Part shown: one piece after another, positions 34,821 through 44,439 of the stretch
How positions within the stretch are numbered: the stretch's first letter is position 1
How the letters are laid out: each line of letters starts with the position of its first letter
Assembly (NCBI RefSeq): GCF_030546745.1
Contig: NZ_JAUOPD010000011.1
Span: forward strand, 62,001-126,000
Direction: 5' to 3'
DNA length: 64,000 bases
Origin: Thalassotalea sp. 1_MG-2023
GTDB taxonomy: Bacteria > Pseudomonadota > Gammaproteobacteria > Enterobacterales > Alteromonadaceae
Program-made: the position numbers and the translations under genes
Notes under the pieces: model-generated
Database searches by the model: none
Seen by the model: only the letters and a program-made list of their open reading frames with translations
What the model was told of the DNA's origin: nothing

Positions 34821-35361
34821 AATCTAACTCCACATATTCTTTCAATTTATCTAAACCACTATAAAGTCTAGATTTTGCTGTATTGATTGAAATGCCCAAT
34901 TGATAAGCTATATCATCAAATGTTGCATGTTGGAAAAATTTTAATTCAATCACTATTTTTTGGTTAACAGGCAGTTTGTCTAATGCCTGTTTTATATCTA
35001 ACTGTTGTTGATTCAATGTCATCTGCTTTTCAGGGCAAGCTTGTTCGTCAATATCTTCTTGTTCGGGTGCGTCATCTAAAGATTGTGTTGGTTTTTTACG
35101 ACGATAAAACTCCATACAACGATAATGTGCAATTTTAAACATCCACCCTTTAAAGGGGCTTTCTCCTCTAAAAGAAGATAAATTTCGAAACACTGCTACG
35201 AAAACATCCTGCATCAAATCAAGCGCATCTTCACGATTGTTAACCATACGTAATGCATAGTTAAACAAGGCTTTTTCATAGCGCTTGACCAACGTTATCC
35301 AGGCAGACTTTTTACCTTTTAGCGCTTGTTTTACTAGCGTTTCATCGCTTCGTTCGAACAC
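34813..35361 (-). CDS. ECF-type RNA polymerase sigma factor
   Basis: A 182-residue group IV sigma factor. Region 2 is visible (about 20-85: NYALRMVNNREDALDLMQDVF, then FKGWMFKIAHYRCMEFYRR) as is region 4 (about 125-175, with FDDIAYQLGISINTAKSRLY). The start is a GTG with AGGA about 7 bases upstream. It is the first gene of a three-gene operon with a membrane protein and an exported coiled-coil protein, so it probably answers an envelope signal. Its target promoters cannot be told from this window. Confidence 0.92.
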   Translation of the reverse strand: MFERSDETLVKQALKGKKSAWITLVKRYEKALFNYALRMVNNREDALDLMQDVFVAVFRNLSSFRGESPFKGWMFKIAHYRCMEFYRRKKPTQSLDDAPEQEDIDEQACPEKQMTLNQQQLDIKQALDKLPVNQKIVIELKFFQHATFDDIAYQLGISINTAKSRLYSGLDKLKEYVELDYV

Positions 35362-35655
35362 GCAATTTCCTATTTTTATTAAAATTTTTCATTCGTTATC
35401 TAATATGTCGATGTTGGAGAATAAATAGTTTGAAATCGTATCATTTTTTTTTATTTTAATACTTTCTCTTTCATAGCAAGAAAATATACTCGATATAATT
35501 CAACAGGCTATTTTGTTACACCACACTTCTTAAGACTTTCGAGTTATTTAAATGCGCTAATGTCATGCTAAACTAATCAACTATATCAATTGATTTTACT
35601 GTTTCTAAAAATACGGTACTGTTAATTAAAATGTTTCAAAGACTAAGGGAATAAA

Positions 35656-35940
35656 ATGATCACAGCTTCCGCGCGTCATATTTTAGTTAATGATGAACAG
35701 CTTTGTGAGCAGTTAAAAGCTGAATTAGCCTCAGGCGCTGATTTTAGCTTACTGGCAGAGCAGCATTCAGATTGTCCGTCTAAGCTTCAAGGTGGAGCGC
35801 TAGGTTCATTTAGTCGAGGACAAATGGTGAAAGCGTTTGACGATATAGTTTTTACTGCCGAATTACACACCATTCAAGGGCCGGTAAAAACCCAATTTGG
35901 GTATCACTTAATTGAAGTCACCAACCGAACAGATAAATAG
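35656..35940 (+). CDS. ppiC: Parvulin-type peptidyl-prolyl isomerase (PpiC)
   Basis: A single-domain parvulin of 94 residues, without signal peptide or membrane segment, so cytoplasmic. Signature residues are ARHILV at the start, the GGALGSFSRGQMVKAFDD core and FGYHLIEV at the end. E. coli PpiC is 93 residues. It is monocistronic, with a strong shared terminator 90 bases downstream, convergent with the PiT gene. Confidence 0.95.
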   Translation: MITASARHILVNDEQLCEQLKAELASGADFSLLAEQHSDCPSKLQGGALGSFSRGQMVKAFDDIVFTAELHTIQGPVKTQFGYHLIEVTNRTDK

Positions 35941-36030
35941 TCCTTCTTTAGTAAGTACATATTACTTCATATTTTAATTGTTTTTCGTTTCGGCTAAATA
36001 CGATTAATTGAAAATTGAGAAGTAACATCC

Positions 36031-36062
36031 AAAAAAAATGTCAGCAATGCTGACATTTTTTT
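36031..36062. terminator. Bidirectional terminator between ppiC and the PiT gene
   Basis: AAAAAAAATGTCAGC / GCTGACATTTTTTT around a 3-base loop: a 14-pair stem with U-runs on both strands. Confidence 0.93.
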
Positions 36063-36084
36063 ATCTATAACGATATACGCTGGT

Positions 36085-37380
36085 TCAGGTGAAAACGCTT
36101 TGTAACGTCCAGAAAATAATTATTGATAGACCCGCGCCTACTGGTAACGTGATAACCCATGAAACCACAATATTACGTACAACATTTAAATTGATTGCAG
36201 CAATACCACGCGCCATACCCACACCTAATACCGCACCTACAAGCGTTTGGGTTGTTGATATAGGTAAACCAGCACCTGAAGCGATCACAACAGTACAAGC
36301 TGCAGCAAGTTCCGCAGCAAAACCACGGCTAGGTGTTAAATGAGTAATACCTTTACCGATAGTAGCGATTACACGATGACCGAAAATGGCTAAACCTGCA
36401 ACGATCCCTAGACCGCCCAAAGGTAGTATCCACCACACTAGCGGAGATTTTTTCACGATCTCTCCGCCGTTCTCGATAATGCTCACAACAGCAGCAAGTG
36501 GCCCTATAGCATTTGCCACATCATTAGAGCCATGTGCAAATGCCATACAACATGCAGTAACAACCATTAAGGTAGCAAACACTTTTTCAACATTCGCATA
36601 ATGAGCAGATTTATCTGCATCTTGTTCAAAGTGTAATCTAGAGATGAAATATTTTCCGATAATAGCTACAACAACGGCAACAATTATTGCTAAATAATAA
36701 CCACCGGCTCCGTCTAATTCAAAACTAACTATACCAAGGTCAATATTATCTAGCCCAATATGTTTTAAGCCTTTTTTAATCGTAACTAACGATAAAACAA
36801 AACCTGCTAAAAACATATAAAAAGGCACATAGCGTTTGGCGTTATCTAGAGGTTTATCGGTGTCAAAGATAAGTTTTTGTGCACTATTAAAAATAAGAAA
36901 AGCAATAACCCCTGAAATTAATGGTGTGATCACCCAGCTACCAACAATGCCCAGCACTTTACCCCAAGCAACAGTCTCAGGGCTAACGCCAATAGCAGCA
37001 AAACCAATTATTGCACCTACAATAGAGTGTGTAGTAGATACTGGCCAACCAAGCACAGAGGCAATTAATAACCAAGTCGCGGCGGCTAATAAGGCTGAAA
37101 TCATCCCGAATACGAGTTGTTCAGGTATAGCAGCAAAATAACTTGGATCAATAATACCTTTACGGATAGTGGAAGTTACCTCACCACCAGCTAAATAAGC
37201 GCCAGCAAATTCAAATATCATAGCGATAATAATCGCCTGCTTAATAGTTAGCGCTTTAGAACCAACTGACGTTCCCATTGCATTGGCAACATCGTTTGCT
37301 CCAATGCCCCAAGCCATAAAAAAGCCAACGATGGCTGCGATCATTACAAGGATTGAACCATGTGTAGCTAAAATATCCAT
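36085..37380 (-). CDS. pitA: PiT-family inorganic phosphate transporter
   Basis: A 431-residue membrane transporter with about 11 helices. Both PiT signature repeats are present: GANDVANAMGTSVGSKALT near 27 and GSNDVANAIGPLAAV near 285, each followed by a second conserved block (STTHSIVGAIIG and STTQTLVGAVLG). PiT proteins import metal-phosphate by proton or sodium symport with lower affinity than Pst. It lies 8 bases after the DUF47 gene, a common pairing. A Pho box was not found before this pair. Confidence 0.93.
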   Translation of the reverse strand: MDILATHGSILVMIAAIVGFFMAWGIGANDVANAMGTSVGSKALTIKQAIIIAMIFEFAGAYLAGGEVTSTIRKGIIDPSYFAAIPEQLVFGMISALLAAATWLLIASVLGWPVSTTHSIVGAIIGFAAIGVSPETVAWGKVLGIVGSWVITPLISGVIAFLIFNSAQKLIFDTDKPLDNAKRYVPFYMFLAGFVLSLVTIKKGLKHIGLDNIDLGIVSFELDGAGGYYLAIIVAVVVAIIGKYFISRLHFEQDADKSAHYANVEKVFATLMVVTACCMAFAHGSNDVANAIGPLAAVVSIIENGGEIVKKSPLVWWILPLGGLGIVAGLAIFGHRVIATIGKGITHLTPSRGFAAELAAACTVVIASGAGLPISTTQTLVGAVLGVGMARGIAAINLNVVRNIVVSWVITLPVGAGLSIIIFWTLQSVFT

Positions 37381-37388
37381 GATTAATC

Positions 37389-38069
37389 CTATTTTCTAGC
37401 GAGTAAAATTTCTAAACGAGCGCCAACTCGTTCTGCCAGGTCAGCTAAATCACCAACCCACTCAATAATTTGATATAAGAACATAACATCTACCGGTTTC
37501 AAATTGTCTTCAATTGCTAATAAATTTTTACGAATAGAAATTTGCAATAAGTCCGTATCATCTTCTATTTCATCAAGTTGGAGGATCATTTTCTCAACTA
37601 TATCTACTTCACGCCCTTTAAAGCCCGTTTCTAACAAGCTGTCTAGCTCATTAATTGCTTCTGCTGCTTTATCAATTGCATCAATACAACGTTCAACATA
37701 CTGAGTAAACTCTTGCTGTAATTCAGCAGGTATTTCGAGTTTTCGGCCTATAATACGGCCAGCAATATCTTTCGCTTTATTAGCAATCTTATCTTGCTGC
37801 GTTAACAACTCTAAAAGATCAGCACGATCAACAGGCATGAATAAGCCGCCAGGTAACTCTAAACGCAATTGGCGTTTTAGCTCATCGGCATCGTGCTCAA
37901 GTTTTGATATTTTTGTGCGGATCTTACCTGCTGTTGACCAATCATTTTCAACAACGGCAGCAAAAAAAGGAATTAAGTGATTTGAACATTTCGAAACTTT
38001 CCGAATGTGTTTTTCTAATGGTTTCAGGGGTGATTTTGCAAAAACACCCAAGATTGAATTACTGGCCAT
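37389..38069 (-). CDS. DUF47 (PhoU-like, TIGR00153) protein
   Basis: A 226-residue all-helical protein of the DUF47/PhoU-related family that commonly accompanies PiT genes and is thought to modulate them. The start is taken at ATG 38069 (MASNSILGVFAKSPLKPLEKH), which matches the family N-terminus; a TTG six codons upstream is unlikely. Downstream are the helical repeats with the conserved EDDTDLLQ block (about 178-186). It is cotranscribed with PiT, 8 bases apart, and separated by 217 bases from phoU. Confidence 0.9.
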   Translation of the reverse strand: MASNSILGVFAKSPLKPLEKHIRKVSKCSNHLIPFFAAVVENDWSTAGKIRTKISKLEHDADELKRQLRLELPGGLFMPVDRADLLELLTQQDKIANKAKDIAGRIIGRKLEIPAELQQEFTQYVERCIDAIDKAAEAINELDSLLETGFKGREVDIVEKMILQLDEIEDDTDLLQISIRKNLLAIEDNLKPVDVMFLYQIIEWVGDLADLAERVGARLEILLARK

Positions 38070-38286
38070 AAACTTTTCCAGGAGCAAATCTGCTCTTTAT
38101 TATTCGACGGCGCGGATATTAACGCATTTGGCGCTAAATACAATAGTATTTAACCTCAAAAGTTAGTAGAAATCCGCATATGATAAACGACTACGCTTTT
38201 ATCAGCTAAAGATAGTCGATAATTCAAACAGTTGCTATCAAAACACAAAAAGTGCTCGGTTACTAGTTTGAAAGTTTTCTAAGGTT

Positions 38287-38988
38287 TTATAACTTCTTCA
38301 CATCTTCTATTGACGTGTGACGAACCACCTTGCCTTTGACAAAATAAATAATGTACTCACAAATATTTTGGCATCGATCACCGATGCGCTCTAACGCACG
38401 AGCAGACCAGATTACAGTCATGATTTGAGGAATTGAACGAGGCTCTTCCATCATGTAGGTCATCAACTGGCGCATTAATGCTTCATATTCTCGATCAATA
38501 GTATCATCACTACCATGCGTTTTAATAGCTGCATCAACATCCATTCTGGTAAATGCATCTAACGTTTTTTGCAATACTTCAAGCACTTTACGCCCAAGAT
38601 TATCAAGATTCATCAGTAAACCACGATGCTCATTACTTAAGCTTTGTAGGGTCACTTCTGCTATTTTCTCTGCTTCATCACCAATACGTTCAAGATCAGC
38701 AATGGTTTTAACAATCGCCATAATTAGTCGTAAATCGCCGGCAGCTGGCTGCCTTTTGGCAATAATGCGTGTGCATTCATCATCAATACTCACTTCAAGA
38801 TTATTAATTTTGTAATCACTTTGATGAACGATTTTCGCAAGCTCTTCGTCAGACTCATGAACAGAGGTCAACGCATCACTAAGCTGCTTTTCAACTAAGC
38901 CACCCATTTGCATCACGTGATTTATCACACGCTCTAAATCTTCATTAAACTGGCCTGATATATGACGACCGATATTTAAATTATCCAC
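38287..38988 (-). CDS. phoU: Phosphate-signalling protein PhoU
   Basis: A 233-residue two-bundle helical protein that links the Pst transporter to PhoR repression. The two repeat motifs, around VIARIGDEAEKIAEV-like ERIGDEAEKIAEV (about 98-110) and ERIGDRCQNICEYI (about 201-214), hold the metal-binding acids. Absence of a transporter function and the position after pstB confirm the call. It lies 26 bases after pstB and ends the pstC-pstA-pstB-phoU unit. Confidence 0.96.
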   Translation of the reverse strand: MDNLNIGRHISGQFNEDLERVINHVMQMGGLVEKQLSDALTSVHESDEELAKIVHQSDYKINNLEVSIDDECTRIIAKRQPAAGDLRLIMAIVKTIADLERIGDEAEKIAEVTLQSLSNEHRGLLMNLDNLGRKVLEVLQKTLDAFTRMDVDAAIKTHGSDDTIDREYEALMRQLMTYMMEEPRSIPQIMTVIWSARALERIGDRCQNICEYIIYFVKGKVVRHTSIEDVKKL

Positions 38989-39014
38989 AAATTTTCTCCT
39001 CTCACACCGTCAAA

Positions 39015-39839
39015 TTAACCGTAGCGTCCGGTTATATAATCTTCGGTTTTCTTTTTAACAGGTGTTGTAAATAGCGTGTTAGTATCACTATATTCAATTA
39101 AATCGCCCATATACATAAAAGCCGTTTGATCAGATACACGCGCGGCTTGTTGCATATTGTGAGTCACGATTACTACCGTAAACTGCTGTTTTAAATCGTT
39201 AATTAACTCTTCAATGGTCAACGTTGATATTGGATCAAGCGCTGACGTTGGTTCATCTAGTAATAACACTTCTGGTTCAATGGCAATAGCACGGGCAATC
39301 ACTAAACGTTGCTGTTGACCGCCAGAAAGTCCAAGGGCACTGTCATGAAGGCGATCTTTAACTTCGTTCCATAACGCCGCTGCTTTTAGTGAGTTTTCAA
39401 CCGCTTCATCTAAAACTCTACGGTTATTTTCACCCATAATACGCAAGCCATAAATAACATTTTCATAGATACTTTTTGGAAATGGGTTTGGTCGCTGAAA
39501 TACCATGCCAACCTTTCGACGCAATGCAGCAACATCGACATGTTTATCATAAATATTTTGACCATGAAGGTTTATTTCCCCTTCAATATGACAACTATCA
39601 ACTAGATCATTCATTCTATTTATGCAACGCAATAATGTAGATTTACCACAACCACTTGGTCCAATAAACGCAGTAACTTGCCCTTTTGGGATTGCCATGG
39701 TGATATTTTGCAATGCCTGCTTCTCACCATAAAACAAGTTTAAGTTATGAATATCGAGCGCTTTCTGTTCTGGAGACATATTAGCTAAGTCTAATTTATT
39801 TTGACTATCTAAAATATTCTGCGGGCTAACTGTAATCAT
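39015..39839 (-). CDS. pstB: Phosphate ABC transporter ATP-binding protein PstB
   Basis: A 274-residue ABC ATPase. Walker A is GPSGCGKST (about 57-65), signature [14 protein letters not shown], Walker [14 protein letters not shown], and the H-loop [13 protein letters not shown]. The preceding leader of about 22 residues is family-typical. It lies 74 bases after pstA and 26 before phoU. Genes for the periplasmic binding protein PstS are not in this operon but 11 kb away, next to phoBR. Confidence 0.97.
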   Translation of the reverse strand: MITVSPQNILDSQNKLDLANMSPEQKALDIHNLNLFYGEKQALQNITMAIPKGQVTAFIGPSGCGKSTLLRCINRMNDLVDSCHIEGEINLHGQNIYDKHVDVAALRRKVGMVFQRPNPFPKSIYENVIYGLRIMGENNRRVLDEAVENSLKAAALWNEVKDRLHDSALGLSGGQQQRLVIARAIAIEPEVLLLDEPTSALDPISTLTIEELINDLKQQFTVVIVTHNMQQAARVSDQTAFMYMGDLIEYSDTNTLFTTPVKKKTEDYITGRYG

Positions 39840-39913
39840 AATATTCTCTTTAAATTCAATAATTTTGCAGTTGGAAGCGTACTTCCTCTTAAAGCTATTT
39901 AGGAAACTAATCC

Positions 39914-41548
39914 TTAATGCTCTAACATGCGATATTTTTCACGTAATCTATTACGAATTGAAACGGCGGTCATATTCAACGCAACAATAATGGTGACCAA
40001 CAATAACGCTGTGGCATAAACCAACGGTCTTGCTGCTTCAACATTTGGGCTTTGAAAACCAACATCATAAATGTGGAAGCCTAAATGCATAAACTTACGA
40101 TCTAAGTGTAAGAAGGGGAAGTTCCCATCAAGTGGCAAATTAGGGGCCATTTTAACGACACCAACTAACATTAAAGGCGCAACTTCACCTGCAGCTCGTG
40201 CAATCGCTAATATAATACCCGTCATTATTGCCGGGCTGGCAATCGGTAAAATAATCCGCCAAAGGGTTTCTGCTTTTGTCGCGCCAAGTGCCAAGCTACC
40301 ATGACGCATAGCAGATGGAATACGTGCTAAGCCTTCTTCCGTTGAAACAATCACCACAGGTAAGGTTAAGATTGCTAACGTAAGTGCTGACCATAATACA
40401 CCTGGTGTGCCAAACGTTGGGCTTGGTAAAGTTTCAGGATAAAACAATTGATCAAGTGAACCACCAACCATATAAACAAAAAAGCCTAAGCCAAAGACTC
40501 CATATACAATGGAAGGCACACCCGCTAAATTGATCACCGCTATACGTAATAATTTGGTCAGGGCATTATTACCTGCATATTCATGCAAATAAATCGCAGC
40601 AACCACACCTAGTGGCGACACAATTACGGTCATTAACAATACCATGAGCACCGTACCAAAAATGGCAGGAAACACACCACCTTCGGTATTAGCTTCTCTT
40701 GGATCGTCAACAATAAAGCTACCAATTTTACTAAAAAACGTCGCTAGTTTTTCTAAAAAGCTATACTGATTATTCGCTTCAACTTTCAAAATGTGTTCAA
40801 AGTTAATCGTGACAACTTGGCCATCCATCGCACGTACTTTAATATGATCACGGGCAACCTTAGCACGCAATGCCATCAACTCTTTTTCAAGCACGAGATA
40901 ATCATCACGCAGCGCAGCAACTTTTGCTTTTATTTCTTGCTCTTTCTCTGGTGTTAACTTCTCTTGCAATCGGTATTTACGTTCTTGTAGTCGTAAACGT
41001 TCAATTTGATAATTGATGGCGCCAATATCGCTTTTTTGTAAACGTTCAATTTCAGACTGAAACACCGTAACGCGCGCTAACAATTCATCCATTTTATCAA
41101 GTGAAACTTGCTCACCGTCTAAATGCAGACTTTCAATAAAACCATAAAAATTACCGTTTGTTCTGCGCTCAATTACCACTAGGTCTTTCGGTGTAGAAGT
41201 CTTCTTAATTTCAGGTACTAAAATCCAGCGAAAATCCAAACTGACTAATTCACGGTTACCCGTTTTCACTAGGTAGCGCTCAAGATATTCTTGATCACCT
41301 AACGCCAAGTCCATGTGTGCTAATTGCTTAACTGGAATTTTTTCTCGATCATAAATTTCACCAATAACCGTATGTGGCTTTCCTTGCTGATCAATCATAT
41401 CAAACTGATATAAAGTAGAAGGCCAAAAGTACGACAACCCATGCGAAGCAATTAGATACAACAAGCCAACAACGGAAATTAAACTAATACTAACACCGCC
41501 CGCTGAAAGCCAAATCCAAGGAGAGCCTGATTTAAACCAATTATTCAT
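39914..41548 (-). CDS. pstA: Phosphate ABC transporter permease PstA, long form
   Basis: Permease subunit of the Pst system. At 544 residues it is nearly twice the E. coli PstA (296). The extra part is an insert after the first helix (about 45-270): a cytoplasmic/periplasmic segment with a strong Lys/Glu coiled coil (about 160-225). The core six-helix permease with the EAA-like loop ([14 protein letters not shown]-type, here [19 protein letters not shown]) sits in the C-terminal half. It follows pstC by 14 bases. The long PstC/PstA pair is known in marine gammaproteobacteria. Confidence 0.95.
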   Translation of the reverse strand: MNNWFKSGSPWIWLSAGGVSISLISVVGLLYLIASHGLSYFWPSTLYQFDMIDQQGKPHTVIGEIYDREKIPVKQLAHMDLALGDQEYLERYLVKTGNRELVSLDFRWILVPEIKKTSTPKDLVVIERRTNGNFYGFIESLHLDGEQVSLDKMDELLARVTVFQSEIERLQKSDIGAINYQIERLRLQERKYRLQEKLTPEKEQEIKAKVAALRDDYLVLEKELMALRAKVARDHIKVRAMDGQVVTINFEHILKVEANNQYSFLEKLATFFSKIGSFIVDDPREANTEGGVFPAIFGTVLMVLLMTVIVSPLGVVAAIYLHEYAGNNALTKLLRIAVINLAGVPSIVYGVFGLGFFVYMVGGSLDQLFYPETLPSPTFGTPGVLWSALTLAILTLPVVIVSTEEGLARIPSAMRHGSLALGATKAETLWRIILPIASPAIMTGIILAIARAAGEVAPLMLVGVVKMAPNLPLDGNFPFLHLDRKFMHLGFHIYDVGFQSPNVEAARPLVYATALLLVTIIVALNMTAVSIRNRLREKYRMLEH

Positions 41549-41562
41549 CTTGATACCCTACC

Positions 41563-43797
41563 TTACAACGAACTATATTTTTCACGTAATCGCTGACGTA
41601 CAAATTCAGCTAACGTGTTAAAAATAAATGTAAATATAAACAGAACAAAAGCAGCTAAGAACAGAATACGGTAATGAGAGCTACCAACTTCAGATTCTGG
41701 CATTTCAACGGCAATATTGGCCGATAATGTCCGCATCCCCTGAAAAATGCTCCAATCAACAATCGGCGTATTACCTGTAGCCATTAATACAATCATTGTT
41801 TCACCTACTGCGCGGCCTAAGCCCATCATAACTGCTGAGAAAATGCCGGGACTTGCGGTAAGTAGCACCACTTTTATTAAGGTTTGCCAAGGTGTTGCAC
41901 CTAATGCTAATGAGCCACTTGTTAAGTGTTTTGGCACACTGAAAATTGCGTCTTCAGCCATCGAAAAAATAGTAGGAATCACTGCAAAGCCCATTGCGAT
42001 GCCAACCACTAAGGCATTTCGCTGATCAAATGAAATGCCTAAATCATTAGTGATAAACTGCCTAACATCGCCACCAAAAAAGGCTTCTTCCATCCAAGGC
42101 GACAGTGAAAAGGCAAAATAAGCCGCCAAACAAAGTACAGGTATAAGGATCAGTGGCGCCAAAGTATCTGGCAGCACATTTTTAATTTTTCGTGGTAATT
42201 TAAACCAAGAATATGCCGTGAGAAAAACCGTGAGCGGCAACAGTAATAACATTAAAGCAATCGCCGGCAAGTTATTTTCCACAATTGGCGCTAACCAAAG
42301 ACCCGCCAAGAAACCGAGAATAACAGTAGGCAAAGCCTCCATAATTTCAATGGTAGGTTTTACCTTTTTACGCATTTCAGATGTCATAAAATAAGCGGTA
42401 TAAATTGCTGCGGCTAACGCTACAGGTACAGCAAATAACATCGCATATAAAGCAGCTTTAATTGTACCGAACGAGATGGGAACTAATGAGAATTTTGCTT
42501 CAAAATCATCTGAACCAGACGTTGATTGCCAAATATATTCTGGTTCGGGGTACCCTTCATACCATACTTGTTGCCATAAGGCATGCCAGGTAACTTCAGG
42601 ATGTTCGTTTTCAACGGCATAAAGTGAAAATTGATTATCTTGCAACAATAACAAACCATCAGCGCGAGGTGAAATGATGAATTCATCTGGCATAGTTTTG
42701 CTTAATTGCCCGCGCCATAAATCGTTATCACTCGTCGTGTAAAAAGCGCCCACGTCGCCTGATGAGGTGAGTGAATAAAAACTTTTTCGATATTGCTCTG
42801 TAATTATTTGACTAACAGGTTCGTTTTCACTCGCTGAAAATGTACGAATTTGTTTAAATTCACGGCCGTCATCACCCGCAACTTCAAACCACTGGCTAAC
42901 AGTACCAGCGCTATCACCCAGTAATACCGAGCTACCGCCAGATAGCAACGCCATTGAAGATAAATGTAATGGTTTACTTCTTGATTGTGCCAGTTGCGGA
43001 ATAATGGTTGCTTTTAGTGGAACTTCATCATCATAAGTCAGATCAAACACTAGCACTTGATCGCCACTTCGCACAAATGCCATGGCTAAATCAGGTGTGA
43101 CTAGTACTTGATCTACTTTGCGAGTATCAAGAATAACGGTTTGGTATTCAATATCATATGCTGGGTCATAATTAAAATCATCTTCAGCAATGAGTGATGT
43201 TTTTATCAGACGATTATCTTCAGTAAAACCAACAAATACAGCACGTTCGTCATTCATTGCAAACGACAAATGAGTAAACGCTGCTTGTTGTTCATCAACA
43301 ATAATAAAGTCTTCACCCAGTGGATATGTCACATTCGGGATAATGTCACGAGAGCCGTCACCAAATGTTGCTTGAAAGCCAGGTGAAACTAACTGCACAT
43401 TACCTTGTACATCAAGTATTAGTTTATTTTCGGCGCCTACATCAATAACGTTCTTTATCGGATGTTCTGATACAGACAATGAATATACAGGCGAACGGGT
43501 TTTGTTTTCATTATCGGTTAACGAAAAGTATTCAACCTGCCCTTGCTGATTAATGGTATAAGCAAGTTCTTGCAATTCATCAATGCCAATGGCTAATGCA
43601 TTATCGCCTGATGCTATGGTAAACGTCTGAACTTGTTCTATTTTCGCTGATTCAAAAACAGGTTTAATTACGTATAATAAATACAGAAAAATGAGCACTA
43701 AGGTAAAAAGCACACTGATTCCACCTAGGGTGATCAACCATCGCGCTAACGAGTTTTTCAGCTGTCGAGTGCCAACTGATTTCAATGCTATTGTCAC
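41563..43797 (-). CDS. pstC: Phosphate ABC transporter permease PstC, long form
   Basis: A 744-residue permease, more than twice the E. coli PstC (319). A first helix (about 20-42) is followed by a large external insert (about 50-425) with repeated beta-blade-like segments, then the canonical permease helices and EAA loop ([18 protein letters not shown]). The start is a GTG with AAAGG upstream. It heads pstC-pstA-pstB-phoU, with three tandem PhoB-type repeats at 43839-43871 immediately upstream. The insert may help phosphate capture or contact PstS; this is not established. Confidence 0.94.
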   Translation of the reverse strand: MTIALKSVGTRQLKNSLARWLITLGGISVLFTLVLIFLYLLYVIKPVFESAKIEQVQTFTIASGDNALAIGIDELQELAYTINQQGQVEYFSLTDNENKTRSPVYSLSVSEHPIKNVIDVGAENKLILDVQGNVQLVSPGFQATFGDGSRDIIPNVTYPLGEDFIIVDEQQAAFTHLSFAMNDERAVFVGFTEDNRLIKTSLIAEDDFNYDPAYDIEYQTVILDTRKVDQVLVTPDLAMAFVRSGDQVLVFDLTYDDEVPLKATIIPQLAQSRSKPLHLSSMALLSGGSSVLLGDSAGTVSQWFEVAGDDGREFKQIRTFSASENEPVSQIITEQYRKSFYSLTSSGDVGAFYTTSDNDLWRGQLSKTMPDEFIISPRADGLLLLQDNQFSLYAVENEHPEVTWHALWQQVWYEGYPEPEYIWQSTSGSDDFEAKFSLVPISFGTIKAALYAMLFAVPVALAAAIYTAYFMTSEMRKKVKPTIEIMEALPTVILGFLAGLWLAPIVENNLPAIALMLLLLPLTVFLTAYSWFKLPRKIKNVLPDTLAPLILIPVLCLAAYFAFSLSPWMEEAFFGGDVRQFITNDLGISFDQRNALVVGIAMGFAVIPTIFSMAEDAIFSVPKHLTSGSLALGATPWQTLIKVVLLTASPGIFSAVMMGLGRAVGETMIVLMATGNTPIVDWSIFQGMRTLSANIAVEMPESEVGSSHYRILFLAAFVLFIFTFIFNTLAEFVRQRLREKYSSL

Positions 43798-43838
43798 TAA
43801 AGGTACCTTTTGGTCAATAGATAATCTTAATTGCAGCG

Positions 43839-43871
43839 ATTATAAGACACTTTTATGACACATTTGTGACA
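43839..43871 (-). promoter_or_regulatory. Pho box (three tandem 11-bp repeats) before pstC
   Basis: On the minus strand three consecutive 11-mers share the TGTC core: TGTCACAAATG, then TGTCATAAAAG, then TGTCTTATAAT. The 11-base period and core match the PhoB consensus (CTGTCATAAA/T repeats). They lie 42-74 bases before the pstC GTG. The divergent CBS gene starts 119 bases away and may share the control region. Confidence 0.85.
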
Positions 43872-43989
43872 AGTAACAATATCGTTTAATAATTGGATAA
43901 ATTTATGACAAAAACGTCATGGCTATTGTTAAAATAATCTGCTTTGATATGTTACTAACAGTAGGTTATTAATGATTTCAGGGGAAGTG

Positions 43990-44430
43990 ATGAGTAGCAT
44001 TGAAAAATTAATGTCAAAAAATATTATAAGCTTAGACATCGACGATGACTTAGCAAAAGCAAAGATCGCATTTGATCAACACCCTATTCATCATATATTG
44101 ATCTTAAACGGTAAAGAGCTTGTTGGCGTTTTTACCGATCGAGATTTATACAAACAGTTAAGCCCACACATAAATACGCGAAAAGAAACACCACGCGATA
44201 CTTCTTTATTGCATCAAAAAGTACATCTTTTTATGAGTAGAGAGTTGGTTACTGCAACAATAAACACAACACTTAACGAAGCGGTGTTACTTTTTTATGA
44301 CAACAGAATTTCATGTTTACCTATTGTTGATGAGCATTTCCGACCTGTAGGTATCATATCATGGCGAGATATTGTGAAAATTATCGCCTTACAATACCGC
44401 AATAAATTACAACAAGCACATCAAACATAA
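43990..44430 (+). CDS. CBS-domain pair protein
   Basis: A small stand-alone protein (146 residues) consisting of two CBS motifs: about 1-60 (SIEKLMSKNIISLDID, DLAKAKIAF, GVFTDRDLYKQL) and about 75-140 (VHLFMSRELVTA, EAVLLFYDNRISCLPIVD, GIISWRDIVKI). Such modules bind adenine nucleotides. The start at 43990 is chosen over 43972 because AGGGGA lies just upstream. It diverges from pstC over the Pho box region, suggesting phosphate-linked expression (inference), and its 3' end is 9 bases from the convergent selO gene. Confidence 0.88.
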   Translation: MSSIEKLMSKNIISLDIDDDLAKAKIAFDQHPIHHILILNGKELVGVFTDRDLYKQLSPHINTRKETPRDTSLLHQKVHLFMSRELVTATINTTLNEAVLLFYDNRISCLPIVDEHFRPVGIISWRDIVKIIALQYRNKLQQAHQT

Positions 44431-44439
44431 TTTTGATAA

